A DNA stretch of 64,000 nucleotides from Bifidobacterium psychraerophilum (GCF_000741705.1 NZ_JGZI01000011.1:1-64000), one strand, 5' to 3'. Counted from the first letter of the stretch, positions 26,280 to 36,800 are shown. Program-made: numbers and translations. Notes: a model not told the origin generated them from the sequence alone.

Positions 26280-26320
26280 CGTTACCTGTACATTATTTCC
26301 AAGCCTGGCCCTGCGGTCAG
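26280..26320 (-). promoter_or_regulatory. Possible promoter of the PucR-family gene
   Basis: On the minus strand TGACCG and TAATGT are separated by about 17 bases, just upstream of the palindrome. The match is only moderate, and the -35 part overlaps the composite hairpin at 26309-26359. Confidence 0.3.
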
Positions 26321-26359
26321 GACCTTGATGCGTGCATCACAGGATTGCTGACCGCAAGG
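26309..26359. terminator. Composite hairpin after pepN
   Basis: Outer 12-bp arms at 26309-26320 and 26348-26359 pair with a single G-U wobble. The 27-base interior contains a second perfect hairpin GATGC-GT-GCATC (26327-26338). It lies 12 bases past the pepN stop and is a likely terminator, though no T-tract follows it. Confidence 0.5.
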
Positions 26360-26370
26360 CGTGCCCCCGC

Positions 26371-28989
26371 TCAGGAAAGCTGTTCGTTGTAGTTGCGAAC
26401 GGTCAGCGTACGGCGTGATTCCTCGGTGTTCTTGGTGATCATGCCTTTGAGTGCGCGGTCCGCATCCTGGTGGGATGCCAACCACTGCTCCCCCGCCGCG
26501 ACCAGCTGTGCAGGGTCGGCATAGCGCGGGTAGAGGCCACGACCGGAAAGCGGATCGATCAGGCTTTCGGCGACGTGGAAGGACTTGTTCTTCCAAATCC
26601 AATCGACGCTGTCGAAATAGCGCTGGACGTAATCGACGTACAGGGCGGGGACGGCATTATCCGAGAAACCGCCCGCGACTTCCTCGATCTGCGAATTGGT
26701 GAGGCTCTCGTCATGCAGCGCGGCATCCCAAGCCCAGGCCTTGACACTGTCCGTGGGCACGGAAGCCTTGGCACCAATGGCGAATTCCCTGTTCTCGGTG
26801 GTGTCCTTCTTCGCCAGCTCGGCATCTATCTCACCATCCGCCAGCAGATCCTGGGCCGCAAGCGCGGTGATGATCGCCCAACGCAGGTTGTTATCCACCG
26901 TCAGCCCCTCGAATTTCAGGTCGCCGCTGAGCAGACCCCGCGCATGATCCTCGAAATCGGGATCGACGCCATATCCGAGATAGGACCGGACCAGCTGGAA
27001 CTGCTCATCGGAACCGGCCTTGCTCTGCGTCGCCAAGGTCCACAGATTCTGAGCCACCAATGAGAGCACCGGCTCACGTCGACGTCCCGCCACATAGGAA
27101 TGGGCCGCGGTCGAAAGCTGGCCTATGGCATAGCGGAATGTGGTCGAATGCTTCTCCGTGGACAGGGCCTTCAAGGACAGCCCGATGAAGTGCTCGGCCG
27201 GATATTCGCCGTCGCGCGTGATATCCCAGAAGCTCAGCCATACCAGGGCGCGGGCGAGGGAATCCTCGAAGCGGTAGAGATTCTCCTGAGCGAATTTGCG
27301 GGATTCCTCATCGAGACGGATCTTGGTATAGGTCAGATCGTCATCGTTGATCAGAATGAAGGCCGGACGCTTCCTGCCCACGACGGCGTCGACCGCCGTG
27401 TGTTCGCCATCCACATCGAGCTCGAAGCGTTCGGTGCGCACGACCGATCCCGCTTCGTTCAGATCGTAGAAGCCGACTGCCAGACGGTGCGGACGCAGTA
27501 CCGGGTGTTCCTCCGGTGCGCTCTGCGTCAGGGTCATCGCGGTGATGATGCCCTGATCGTCGCTCCGCACATCCGCGCTGATCGTATTGATGCCCGACTG
27601 TTCGAGCCAGAGCTTCGACCAGGCATTGAGGTCGCGCCCCGAAGCCGCGGCGAGTTCGGCCAGCAGGTCGTTCAGCGTGGCGTTGGAGTATGCATACTTC
27701 TCCAGATAGTTGTGGATGCCCTTGAAGAAGTCCTCGCGTCCGACGTATGCGACCAGCTGCTTGAGCACCGAAGCGCCCTTGGCATAGGTGATGCCATCGA
27801 AATTGACGTAGGTGTCGTTCAGATCGTTGATCGGCGCGACGATCGGGTGCGTCGTCGAAAGCTGATCCTCGCGCAGGGCCCAGCTTTTCTCGCCTGAGCA
27901 GAACGTGGCCCAATCGCCCGACCATTCGGTGGCCTCCGCGGTGGCCAGAGTGGACATGAACTCCGCGAATGACTCATTGAGCCAAAGATCGTTCCACCAT
28001 TTCATCGTCACATAATCGCCGAACCACATATGGGCCAGCTCATGCAGCACGGTTTCGACGCGACGGTTCGCCACAGCGTCGGTGACCTTTGATTCGAAGA
28101 TGTATGAATCACGGAAGGTGACCATGCCTATGTTCTCCATCGCGCCGGCGTTGTATTCCGGAACGAAGACCTGATCGTATTTCGCATAGGGGTATGGCAC
28201 GCCCCAGATGTTGGCGTAGAAGGCGAAGCCCTTCTTGGTGATGTCGAAGAGATACTCGGCATCCTTGTCCATCGCGTCCTTGAGCGCCTGGCGGCAATAG
28301 AGAGCCATCGGCACGGTACGGCCGTCCTCGTTGGCGTACTCGCTCGTCCACCGGGCGTATGGCCCGACGGCGAATGAGGTGAGATAGGAGCTCATCTTCG
28401 GCGTGGATTCAAACACCCAACGACGCACGCCCTCGGCCTGACGGCCCTCTCCCAAGGTGCCGTCCTCGGTGAGACGATCGAGGTTGTCGACCTTCTCAAG
28501 CGGCATATTCGAGATGGCTTCCCAGCTTTGCGGGGCCTGCACGGTGAAATCGAACACCGCCTTGAGATCGGGCTGGTCGAACACCGCATAGACGCGTCGG
28601 GCATCCGGAACCTCGAATTGGCTGTACAGATAGATGTTGCCATCCGAAGGATCGACGCTACGATGCAGCCCTTCACCCGTGTTCGAATACTGGCAGCTGG
28701 CCACCACGTGCACGGTGTTGTGCTCGTCCAAGCCCGGCAGTTCGATTCTGCTGTCAACAAACACCTGGGATACGTCGAGCTCCTCGCCGTTCAGCGTGAT
28801 CGTCTCAACGGTGTCCGCTATGAGATCCAGAAAGCTGCTCGAGCCCTTCTTCGCGTCAAAGGTGACAGTGGTGTCCGAGACGAAGTTCTTGGGCCCGACG
28901 GTGAGATCCAGCTCCACCGCATAGTGCGGGTTGGCTATGACGGCACTGCGTTCCTGCGCTTCGACTCTGGTGAGATTTGCTCCTGGCAT
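26371..28989 (-). CDS. pepN: Aminopeptidase N (M1 family)
   Basis: The 872-aa zinc metallopeptidase removes N-terminal residues from peptides in the cytoplasm. The exopeptidase motif is GAMEN (within YNAGAMENIGMVTF). The zinc site is HELAHMWFGDYVTMKWWNDLWLNESFAEF, quoted here as HELAH plus the downstream NESFAEF that supplies the third zinc ligand (Glu). The long ERAP1-like helical C-terminal domain is present, so length and domains match actinobacterial PepN. ATG at 28989 has AAGGAG 5 bases upstream; the upstream extension of 20 codons is rejected. The gene follows RNase J on the same strand, separated by a terminator. Confidence 0.97.
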   Translation of the reverse strand: MPGANLTRVEAQERSAVIANPHYAVELDLTVGPKNFVSDTTVTFDAKKGSSSFLDLIADTVETITLNGEELDVSQVFVDSRIELPGLDEHNTVHVVASCQYSNTGEGLHRSVDPSDGNIYLYSQFEVPDARRVYAVFDQPDLKAVFDFTVQAPQSWEAISNMPLEKVDNLDRLTEDGTLGEGRQAEGVRRWVFESTPKMSSYLTSFAVGPYARWTSEYANEDGRTVPMALYCRQALKDAMDKDAEYLFDITKKGFAFYANIWGVPYPYAKYDQVFVPEYNAGAMENIGMVTFRDSYIFESKVTDAVANRRVETVLHELAHMWFGDYVTMKWWNDLWLNESFAEFMSTLATAEATEWSGDWATFCSGEKSWALREDQLSTTHPIVAPINDLNDTYVNFDGITYAKGASVLKQLVAYVGREDFFKGIHNYLEKYAYSNATLNDLLAELAAASGRDLNAWSKLWLEQSGINTISADVRSDDQGIITAMTLTQSAPEEHPVLRPHRLAVGFYDLNEAGSVVRTERFELDVDGEHTAVDAVVGRKRPAFILINDDDLTYTKIRLDEESRKFAQENLYRFEDSLARALVWLSFWDITRDGEYPAEHFIGLSLKALSTEKHSTTFRYAIGQLSTAAHSYVAGRRREPVLSLVAQNLWTLATQSKAGSDEQFQLVRSYLGYGVDPDFEDHARGLLSGDLKFEGLTVDNNLRWAIITALAAQDLLADGEIDAELAKKDTTENREFAIGAKASVPTDSVKAWAWDAALHDESLTNSQIEEVAGGFSDNAVPALYVDYVQRYFDSVDWIWKNKSFHVAESLIDPLSGRGLYPRYADPAQLVAAGEQWLASHQDADRALKGMITKNTEESRRTLTVRNYNEQLS

Positions 28990-29171
28990 TACACTCCTTT
29001 TACGTATGGTGTGCGGCTTCTGACCGCTTCCCCGACTCTGTCCGGTCAAACATATTCATGAGACTGCTTCCTGAGATAGCCTATCGCGTTCTCAAACAAA
29101 TGTCTGTAAGCATAGGGGCCTCGCACGAGGTCGGCCCCACTGCCACGGACGCCACGGACCTCCCAAGCAAG

Positions 29172-29206
29172 AAGAACACATGCCGGATTGACCGGCATGT
29201 GTTCTT
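29172..29206. terminator. Terminator hairpin after the RNase J gene
   Basis: Perfect 15-bp arms aagaacacatgccgg (29172-29186) and ccggcatgtgttctt (29192-29206) have a 5-base loop. On the minus strand the stem starts about 24 bases after the RNase J stop and is followed by a short pyrimidine-rich stretch. It separates this gene from pepN. Confidence 0.8.
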
Positions 29207-29229
29207 GGAGGATAAGAGGAAGGCTGAAT

Positions 29230-31068
29230 TCAGCGCTCCTGCTTTTGGACATCCTGCGCGAGATCAGCGACCACCGGCACGATCATCGGACGGCGGTGCA
29301 GCTTGCGGGAAACCCATCCCCCAAGCGTGCGGCGCATGATCTGCTGCAGCTGATAGGTGTTGCGGGTGCCCTGCATCATCGCATCCTGCAACTGTTCGGT
29401 GATCTGCTGACGCACCTTGACGAATTCGCTCTCATCCTCGGCGACGGCGTTGAGGAATATCTTCGGCCCGGAAACGACCTCCGAGCTTTCGGTGTCAACG
29501 ACCGCGAACGCGGAGACGAAGCCTTCGGAACCGAGGATACGGCGCTTCTCGAGCTCGTCGTCGGTGAGTTCACCAACCGAATCGCCATCAACGTACACAT
29601 ATCCGCATGGAACCGAACCGACCACTGCGGCCTGCCCATGATAGAGGTCAACCACATCGCCGTCCTCGGCAAGCACCACATTCTTCGGATCGACACCGGT
29701 CTTGACCGCGATCAGTCCATTGGCCACCAGGTGGCGGTTCTCACCGTGGATCGGCATCGCGCATTTCGGCTGCACGATGTTGTAGAAGTAGAGCAGCTCG
29801 CCCTCGTCGGCGTGGCCGGAGACGTGGATTGCGGCATTGTCCTTGTTGATCACCCTGGCACCCATTCGGATGAGCTTGTTGATGACCTTGTAGACGCCGT
29901 GCTCGTTGCCCGGGATGAGCGAGCTCGCCAGCACCACGGTATCGAACTCGTTGACCGTGATGTCACGGTGCGTGCCCTCCGCGATACGACCAAGGGCGGC
30001 CATCGGCTCACCCTGCGAACCGGTGCACATGTAGACGATCTTATTGTCCTGGATGTCATGCGCCTGCTTGAGATCCACAACCGTGTTCTCCGGCAGATGC
30101 AGATAACCCAGATCCGAGGCGATGCCCATGTTGCGCACCATGGAACGGCCGACGAAGACGACCTTGCGCCCGTTCTTGTGCGCGGCGTCCACAACCTGCT
30201 GAACACGATGCACGTGGCTTGAGAAGCTGGCGACGATGATCTTACGCGTCGCTTCCGCAAAGGCACGGTCCAAAGCCGGACCGATCGTGGTCTCGGGCTT
30301 GACGAAGCCTGGGACCTCGGCGTTGGTGGAATCCACCATCAGCAGGTCGACCCCCTGCTCGCCCAGACGACCGAACTCGCGCAGATCGGTGATCTTGTGA
30401 TCCAGAGGCAGCTGATCCAGTTTCATATCACCGGTGTCGATGATGTGACCGGCCGGGGTCTTGACCGAAACAGCCAGGGCATCAGGGATCGAATGCGTCA
30501 CGGTGATGAATTCGAGGGTGAAGGGACCTACCTTGAGCTTGTCACGCCCCTCGACCTCGACCTTCGTGGGGTTCAGTCGGTGCTCTTTGCACTTGGCATC
30601 AACGAATGCCAATGTCAGTTTCGAACCGATCAGAGGAATGTCCGGGCGCAGCTTCAACAGATACGGCACCCCGCCGATGTGATCCTCATGCCCGTGGGTC
30701 AGCACCAGGGCTTCGACCTCATCGAGCCGGTCCTTGATATAGCTGAAATCAGGCAGAATCAGATCGACGCCGGGTTGCTCCTCTTCGGGGAAGAGCACGC
30801 CGCAATCGATCAGCAGGATATGCCCGTTGTATTCGATCACATTCATGTTGCGGCCGATTTCACCGAGCCCACCGAGTGGGGTGATGCGCATCGAGCCTTT
30901 TCTGTACTTAGGCGGTGGGACGAGCACGACCTCCTGCTTCTCCACCTTGTTCCTGTTGTTGCGACCGTCTCCCTGCCGCGAGCGTCCGCGACCCGCTCCC
31001 CGTCCACGGCCTGAGCCTGATGACTGACGGTTTTTACTGCGTGTATTCGTTTCTTGTTCTTTTGCCAT
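29230..31068 (-). CDS. rnj: Ribonuclease J
   Basis: The 612-aa enzyme is a metallo-beta-lactamase/beta-CASP ribonuclease with 5'-exonuclease and endonuclease activities in mRNA decay and rRNA maturation. The catalytic motif LTHGHEDHIGG is near residue 130. DTGDMK follows later, and the beta-CASP motifs include VSGHADEGEL. The first 45 residues form an extension rich in Arg and Gly (several RGRG-type pairs), before PPPKYRKGSMRITPLGGLGEIG where the family normally begins. ATG at 31068 is used; a GTG two codons earlier is also possible, and neither has a clear ribosome-binding site. dapB and dapA lie upstream on the same strand, as in many actinobacteria. Confidence 0.95.
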   Translation of the reverse strand: MAKEQETNTRSKNRQSSGSGRGRGAGRGRSRQGDGRNNRNKVEKQEVVLVPPPKYRKGSMRITPLGGLGEIGRNMNVIEYNGHILLIDCGVLFPEEEQPGVDLILPDFSYIKDRLDEVEALVLTHGHEDHIGGVPYLLKLRPDIPLIGSKLTLAFVDAKCKEHRLNPTKVEVEGRDKLKVGPFTLEFITVTHSIPDALAVSVKTPAGHIIDTGDMKLDQLPLDHKITDLREFGRLGEQGVDLLMVDSTNAEVPGFVKPETTIGPALDRAFAEATRKIIVASFSSHVHRVQQVVDAAHKNGRKVVFVGRSMVRNMGIASDLGYLHLPENTVVDLKQAHDIQDNKIVYMCTGSQGEPMAALGRIAEGTHRDITVNEFDTVVLASSLIPGNEHGVYKVINKLIRMGARVINKDNAAIHVSGHADEGELLYFYNIVQPKCAMPIHGENRHLVANGLIAVKTGVDPKNVVLAEDGDVVDLYHGQAAVVGSVPCGYVYVDGDSVGELTDDELEKRRILGSEGFVSAFAVVDTESSEVVSGPKIFLNAVAEDESEFVKVRQQITEQLQDAMMQGTRNTYQLQQIMRRTLGGWVSRKLHRRPMIVPVVADLAQDVQKQER

Positions 31069-31091
31069 TCTCACTTGATTTTCTGCTGTGT

Positions 31092-31111
31092 GCTTCCGCC
31101 TATACGGAAGC
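31092..31111 (-). promoter_or_regulatory. Hairpin in the RNase J 5' leader
   Basis: Perfect 7-bp arms gcttccg and cggaagc with a 6-base loop lie about 24 bases before the RNase J start codon, without a T-tract. A stem near the start of an RNase mRNA may influence its own decay. This is inference from position only. Confidence 0.4.
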
Positions 31112-31155
31112 GACGTCCGACATTCGCCGAATACAAGGAGCCATCAGCGTATGCA

Positions 31156-32061
31156 TCAGAGCAAACCCGCCTGACGCATACCTTCCTCGGCCTTGTCCAA
31201 TTCCTTCGGACCCGGCTCCATATTCGGCAAGCGCATTGCTGCACTTGGTATATATCCTTTGATTTTGAGTGCGGCCTTTGCCATCACCGCTTGGTACCCA
31301 TCCCCGTTCAACGCTTCGATGACCGGGCAAAGCTGCTCCGCGATCCGCTGCGCCTTGCGGATATCCCCTTGGTTGAAAGCGTCGACAAGACCCCTCATCG
31401 GCCTGGCCGCCACATGTGCAGCCACCGAGATGATACCGACGGCACCGATGGAAAGGAAGGGGAGGAACAGCCCGTCGTCGCCCGAATACCAGTCAAGGCC
31501 GGTTGCGGCCTTTTTGGCTATCGCTGCCGCGAGATTCCCGGTGGCGTCCTTCACGGCTTTGACGTGTTCCAACTCCGCCAAGCGGCGATAGGTATCCAGA
31601 TTCACATGCAATCCGGTGCGTCCTGGAACGTCATAGATCAGAATCGGCTTTTCGGCGACCTCATCCACGGCCCGATAATGCTCGACCACGCCGTTGCCGG
31701 AAGGCCGCGAATAGTAGGGCATGACGATCAGGAGTCCATCGGCCCCTGCTTCCTGCGTCATCTGTGCCATGCGTACGGTATGGGCGGTGTCGTTGGAGCC
31801 TGCGCCCGAAATAACCGGCACATCGACGGCCGCCTTGACGGCCCTGACCAGATCGACCTTCTCATCCAGATGCGTGACGGGCGACTCACCCGTGGTGCCA
31901 TTGACCACAAGACCATCAGCGCCATCAGCCACAAGATGCTGGGCAAGCGCGGCCGCGGCATCGAAGTCCACCGAGCCGTCAGCCCTCATCGGAGTAGCCA
32001 TAGCAGGAAGGACGCGTCCAAAAGGAGCCGCGTCCAGCAGTTGCATCTCACCGTCACTCAT
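31156..32061 (-). CDS. dapA: 4-hydroxy-tetrahydrodipicolinate synthase
   Basis: The 301-aa enzyme condenses pyruvate with aspartate semialdehyde in lysine and diaminopimelate synthesis. It has the NAL/DapA family GTTGESPV motif, the Tyr of LIVMPYYSRPS, and the Schiff-base Lys in VKAVKDATGN. ATG at 32061 is chosen because it sits exactly 7 bases after a -10 box with a good -35 box, giving a leaderless mRNA, and because the extra N-terminal residues of an upstream start are not conserved. dapB ends 48 bases upstream and the RNase J gene follows. Confidence 0.95.
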   Translation of the reverse strand: MSDGEMQLLDAAPFGRVLPAMATPMRADGSVDFDAAAALAQHLVADGADGLVVNGTTGESPVTHLDEKVDLVRAVKAAVDVPVISGAGSNDTAHTVRMAQMTQEAGADGLLIVMPYYSRPSGNGVVEHYRAVDEVAEKPILIYDVPGRTGLHVNLDTYRRLAELEHVKAVKDATGNLAAAIAKKAATGLDWYSGDDGLFLPFLSIGAVGIISVAAHVAARPMRGLVDAFNQGDIRKAQRIAEQLCPVIEALNGDGYQAVMAKAALKIKGYIPSAAMRLPNMEPGPKELDKAEEGMRQAGLL

Positions 32062-32068
32062 ATATCTC

Positions 32069-32097
32069 AAGGTACTTCTGGGCTGAGACCAGAGCAA
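32069..32097 (-). promoter_or_regulatory. dapA promoter, leaderless arrangement
   Basis: The -35 box is TTGCTC (32092-32097), the spacer 17 bp and the -10 box TACCTT (32069-32074). The ATG starts 7 bases after the -10 box, so the start codon would be at or next to +1. No Shine-Dalgarno sequence is present. This would let dapA be transcribed independently of dapB. Confidence 0.6.
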
Positions 32098-32109
32098 GTC
32101 CCCTTCCGA

Positions 32110-32856
32110 TCACAGATCGAGGAAATTGTTCAATCCCACCGTCAGACCCTGGTATTTTCCTGAAGACAACTTGCGCACGGCCAGCAGCACTCCGGGCATG
32201 AAGGAGGAACGGTCGAAGCTGTCCGCACGTATGACCAGCTGCTCACCGGCGTTACCGAAGAGCACCTCTTCATGGGCGTTCAGACCACGCAGACGGACTG
32301 CATGCACATGCACCCCATCCACAAGCTGCCCTCTGGATCCCCCATCGCTTTTCGTGTCGTCCGGAATAGACCCGAGTCCGGCTTCGCGGCGTGCCTCGGC
32401 TATGCCCTTGGCGGTGTGGATTGCCGTACCCGAAGGGGCATCGACCTTATTCGGATGATGCATCTCGATGACTTCGGCGGACTCGAAGTACTTCGCCGCA
32501 ATCGTCGAGAAGTAATCGGCGAGCACCGCGGAAATCGCGAAATTCGGAGCGATGAACACACTCGTCCCCGGATGCTTGCCTACGGCCTCGCGCACCTGAT
32601 CCAGCTTATCGTCCGTCCAACCGGTGGTACCGACGACCACGCTGACCCCATGGGAGACCAGCGAGAGCACATTGTCCAAGGTCGCCGACGGAACGGTGAA
32701 ATCCACCGCCACATCCGTATTCTCCGGGGTGATCGCGTCAAGCCCGTCCCCGGCATCCACCGTGACGGACAACTCCATATCCTTGGCGCCTTCAACCGCT
32801 TTGACGACATTGCCTCCCATACGCCCATGAGCGCCGACCACCGAGACACGCACCAT
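32110..32856 (-). CDS. dapB: 4-hydroxy-tetrahydrodipicolinate reductase
   Basis: The 248-aa enzyme catalyses the NAD(P)H-dependent step after DapA. The dinucleotide-binding motif is VVGAHGRMGGNV near the N-terminus; a second motif is VVVGTTGWT, and the catalytic signature is EMHHPNKVDAPSGTA, with the His pair and Lys. GGAGG precedes the ATG by 6 bases. It is the first gene of the dapB-dapA pair, but dapA also seems to have its own promoter. Confidence 0.97.
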   Translation of the reverse strand: MVRVSVVGAHGRMGGNVVKAVEGAKDMELSVTVDAGDGLDAITPENTDVAVDFTVPSATLDNVLSLVSHGVSVVVGTTGWTDDKLDQVREAVGKHPGTSVFIAPNFAISAVLADYFSTIAAKYFESAEVIEMHHPNKVDAPSGTAIHTAKGIAEARREAGLGSIPDDTKSDGGSRGQLVDGVHVHAVRLRGLNAHEEVLFGNAGEQLVIRADSFDRSSFMPGVLLAVRKLSSGKYQGLTVGLNNFLDL

Positions 32857-33006
32857 CCCACACCTCCATCAACTGACTGTTCCGACCGAATCCACCATAC
32901 AGTCCCTTTCCGATGAACGCCGTTGCGCCCCGTCACCAGACCGGAATGCGGATCCTCACCTCCGTGGGCTGCAGGCAGACGCCCCGCTCGCGATGGTGAA
33001 AGACAA

Positions 33007-33768
33007 TCAGGCGGCACCCAGATAGATGTACCTGGTGTCGTCGGATGGCCAGAAGGGCTTGTCATCGTCACCGGCGACAACGGCGTCTTCAGAGGATGGC
33101 CGTTCGGCGATGCGTTCCAGGCCCTGATGGTCATAGAAACTGTAGTTGCAACTGGTATCGGTGTGCAGATAGTAGCGTTCCACGCCATAGGCGCTCAAGC
33201 GCTGCTTCATCCTGCGGAAGAGGGTGCCGCCCACCCCGTGCCCGCGGGAGCGTGAGGAGACCACGAAGAGTTGCAGTTCCGCACCGCTGCGCTCCTGTAC
33301 ATCGGCATCCTTGTCCATGCAGACCTCGATGCCATGCCAGTGCATCAAATCGGACAATGCGCGCGAGCCTTCCTCATCGGCCGAAAGCCTGGCGTCGACG
33401 ATATTCAGTTTCGTCCCGGCATCCTTGAACAGCACGGGGCGCTGCGGGACCCTGAGCAGCACGACGCCCGCGATATGCCCGTCGAGCACCGCGACCTCGC
33501 CATCGGTGCTCTCGCACAGATAGCGCAGCACACTGCGCCGTGCGCTCAAGGCAGCGATGGGCGTGCCTACATGAGGTTCGATATGGAACCACATATCCTC
33601 GAACAACTTCGTGATCTCATCCACATCGGACCATGCCACGTCGCGGTATTCCACCTGCGACCGTTCTTCCGCGGCCGCCGTCGAAGCGGCGTCCCTTGTG
33701 GTGTGTTCGGCGCCTGTCGCGTCATTCGTTCCGGTCATCATCATTTCCTGCGCATCTGCGTCTTGCAT
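33007..33768 (-). CDS. GNAT-family N-acetyltransferase
   Basis: The 253-aa protein has a GNAT fold in its middle part. The acetyl-CoA loop is SSRSRGHGVGGTLFRRM at about residues 170-186 (R-G-H-G-V-G), followed by YYLHTDTSCNYSFYDHQGLE, the usual final strand and helix. The first 38 residues are low-complexity (Thr, Ala, Glu). The acceptor is unknown. AAGGAG precedes the ATG at 33768. The gene stands between the AdnAB-like pair and dapB on the same strand without an obvious functional link. Confidence 0.8.
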   Translation of the reverse strand: MQDADAQEMMMTGTNDATGAEHTTRDAASTAAAEERSQVEYRDVAWSDVDEITKLFEDMWFHIEPHVGTPIAALSARRSVLRYLCESTDGEVAVLDGHIAGVVLLRVPQRPVLFKDAGTKLNIVDARLSADEEGSRALSDLMHWHGIEVCMDKDADVQERSGAELQLFVVSSRSRGHGVGGTLFRRMKQRLSAYGVERYYLHTDTSCNYSFYDHQGLERIAERPSSEDAVVAGDDDKPFWPSDDTRYIYLGAA

Positions 33769-33853
33769 GATGCTCCTTATGTTGTTTTGCTATGTCGCGT
33801 CCTTCGACCGATCAGCGTCTCATGCCCTGTTGCATTGCAGGGACCACCGGTCT

Positions 33854-36800
33854 CTAGTCGTTATCGGACGCTTCCGGGACACCCACTGTCACGATGTCCA
33901 TGATCTCTTCCCGCGTCATGCCCTTCACGGGGATTTCGGCTCTTTCCGCCCCAGCCTCACTCAGATAGTAGAGGCACGCGTCGATAGTGTCCAATTCGAT
34001 GTTCTCTATTACCGAAAGCAGGAGGCGGTATATTTCGAGCTGCAGGAGCTTCTGATCGCTCTCGGGCCCATCGGAGGGACGCCTGCCTGTTTTCCAATCG
34101 ACAACGGTGAAGCGCTTGGCCGGATCGGAGGGATCAAGACCGCCTTCGAAGACGGCATCAAGCTTCCCATTGACGACGGAGTCACCAAGATATGCGACGA
34201 TGGGCCGTTCGACCCAACGAACCGGCCTGTGCGCCCAATGGGACTGCGCCAATCGCTGCTGCCAGAGGTGCAGCTTCGCCGACTGCTCCGAGGGCAGTAT
34301 ATCCGTAGCGGGTTCGGGCTGCTGGAGCATCGACTGGCGGATCAGTTCGACATCGGGCATCGGGCCGTCGTCCACCGGCACGGATCCCTCCGCATCGAAG
34401 GAGGGTATGAGGAATTGGCTGGCCCAAGCATGGAAGACGGTACCGGCCTGTGCGGATGGTGAAGACACCCGTGGAACAGGTCGGACGATTCCTTGCCAGT
34501 AGCGATGCTCACGTTCTTCGGAAAGGGCACCCGTACGGGCCTGTATCGCCGTCACGTTCTGGGTGCCGTGCATAAGGATCCGGCCACCGAGCTCGCGCAA
34601 GGCGGATATATCATCAGGGTCGATCGCTGGGCCGCCGAAGCGTCCGGCATTGGATTGGACGACTCTCACGGCCTGGGCCAGAAGCGAAGCATCCGCAGGC
34701 AGCGAATCCACTGCACCGTCATCGCTTTCCCGCGCATCGCGAAGCAGGGTCGCGGAGCGTTCAAGAATCCACGACAGCGAGCGATCCAGCACAACAGGCC
34801 ACCTGTTCACCTGTGGCCGTTCAGCGCTCAAGGAGGGTGCGTCACGCTGCGCAGCATGCACCACAGCGGATTCATAGGCCTCGGCATCAGCCCCCACGAA
34901 CACTCCGCTCGGAGGCTGTGCGTCTCCTGCTTCAAGCGTGCGATCCGCTCCCGCGGGGACGCATCCTGATCGCCCGCGGAAGAGATCCCAGAGTTCAAGC
35001 CAGAAGTTGGAGGCTTTGGACTCGGGGTCAACCTGCTGATCATCCAGTGCCACACGGGGGTCACTCGGTGTCTCGGCGAAAGTGAGCAGGAGGTCATGCT
35101 TCGCGCGGGTAAGCGCCACATACGCCAGACGCCGTTCATCGGCAAGCAGCCGAGCGCCGTATTCCTGCTCCTGGGTGAGATATCCGGGATCGCCGCGTTC
35201 GGTGCGAACGTCGATGTCGGCCTCGACGTCGCCCGCATCCTCCTCATCGTATCGGGGATAGGCGCGCAGAGTGCCGAAGGCCTCATCGACGACGGTATGG
35301 ATGTTCAAGGTCCGCAAGGAGCTGATCGGATCGACCCCTATTGCGGCGTCATGAGGGAATCGCGGCAGTATCATCGCATCCGCGCGCACAGGCACCGGAA
35401 CCGCCGTGGGATCGGTCAGCCAGGTATGGGCGGTCTGTTCATACCGACGAAGCCCCTCCTGTGAGCCCTTCGGATCGACACAGGTGACGCTGAGTCCGTC
35501 CCCTTGGCTGCTGGGGAAACTCCCCGCCTGCAAACCCACCAAGGCCACGGCATCCCACTCAAGGCCCTTCGCCTGGTGAATCGTCATCAGCACCACATCG
35601 GCATGGCTGTCAGCCCCGCTTGCCGGCTCATCAGGGCTTTTCTTCATCGAATCGATCCACGAGACGAAAGCAGGCAAGGATGCGACACTTCCCGCAGGCA
35701 AATCGGCGATAAAGCTATCGGCCAGATCATACAGCGCACCCAGTGCGGCCGTCGATTCGCTTGGCTGCAGGGCTTCATCGGGATGATGCAAGGCATGGGC
35801 GAGAACGACGTCGATATCCAGGTCCAATGCCTGAACGGCCCCACGCACCGCCTGCCTCAAGCCGGTTGTGCTCTCCGCCTGCGCACGTCGCAGCACCTCG
35901 GAGGCTCTGAGCAGCAGTTTCCGCCCCGTCTCGGTGAAGCTCGCCCGCGCTCTCGGCTTCGCCAGGGTCTCGGCGCAGTGATCGTCAAGAAGCACATCGG
36001 TGAGGAACACACCGTCGGGTACCAGATCCCTATGGGCGACCACCGCACGGCTCATTGCCGAAGCGCGCAATCCACCCGGCACAACACCGGCCTCGACAAG
36101 GGCACGGTACTGATGCTCGGTATTGAGACGCTCACACATCCTGGCCAAGGCGTTCAAATCCTTTGGCGCGATATTGAAGCGTGCCGAGGCCAGCAGACGC
36201 ATCAGTGACCCGGAATCGGTGTGATCGCTGATCACATGGAGCACCGCGAGCGCATCCATGATCTCAGGCTTGTCAAGCAGGGCGGAATACCCGACGACCT
36301 CACAGCTCAGACCCGCGGCGAGCAGTGCGTCCCTGTATTGCGGCATCGTCGACTTGGCGCGGAACAGCACCGCGACATGGGGTGCCGAGGTGTCGGCTCC
36401 CCCTCTTCCGTCGCCACTGGAAGCATGCCGTGCGATCGCATGTTTGGCGAAGCGCAGCACGCCGTCGATCTCCTGGGCGAGCGTGCGGTACCCGAGCAGT
36501 CCCAGTGTGCCCTCATCGGCACCATCACGAGGCCTGAGCTTGAGTACATCCACCTCCCTCATGGAGGCGCTGGATAAGGATCCGGAATCCTCACGAAGAT
36601 CGCGGGTCAGGGCGTTCGCGGCCTCCAGTACGATCCTGGGATTACGGAATGTGGCGGATAACGAGGCGGCTTCCTGCCGCTGGCCGAACTGTTGCTGGAA
36701 AGTTCTGAAGGCTCCTGGGCTCGCACCTCTCCAGGCATAGATCGACTGGAAGGGATCACCTACGGCGGTGACCGAAGTCCTGCCATAGGAGCCCCGCTGA

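Noticed and set aside
24746-26392. 548-codon open frame opposite the PucR gene
   Set aside because: It has low-complexity composition (many His, Arg, Gly), no domains and no ribosome-binding site; the minus-strand frame has clear PucR domains.
29110-29160. Small stem ggggcc/ggccc and doubled gccacggac between pepN and the RNase J gene
   Set aside because: Short GC-rich matches are frequent in such DNA, and there is no sign of a gene or regulatory role.
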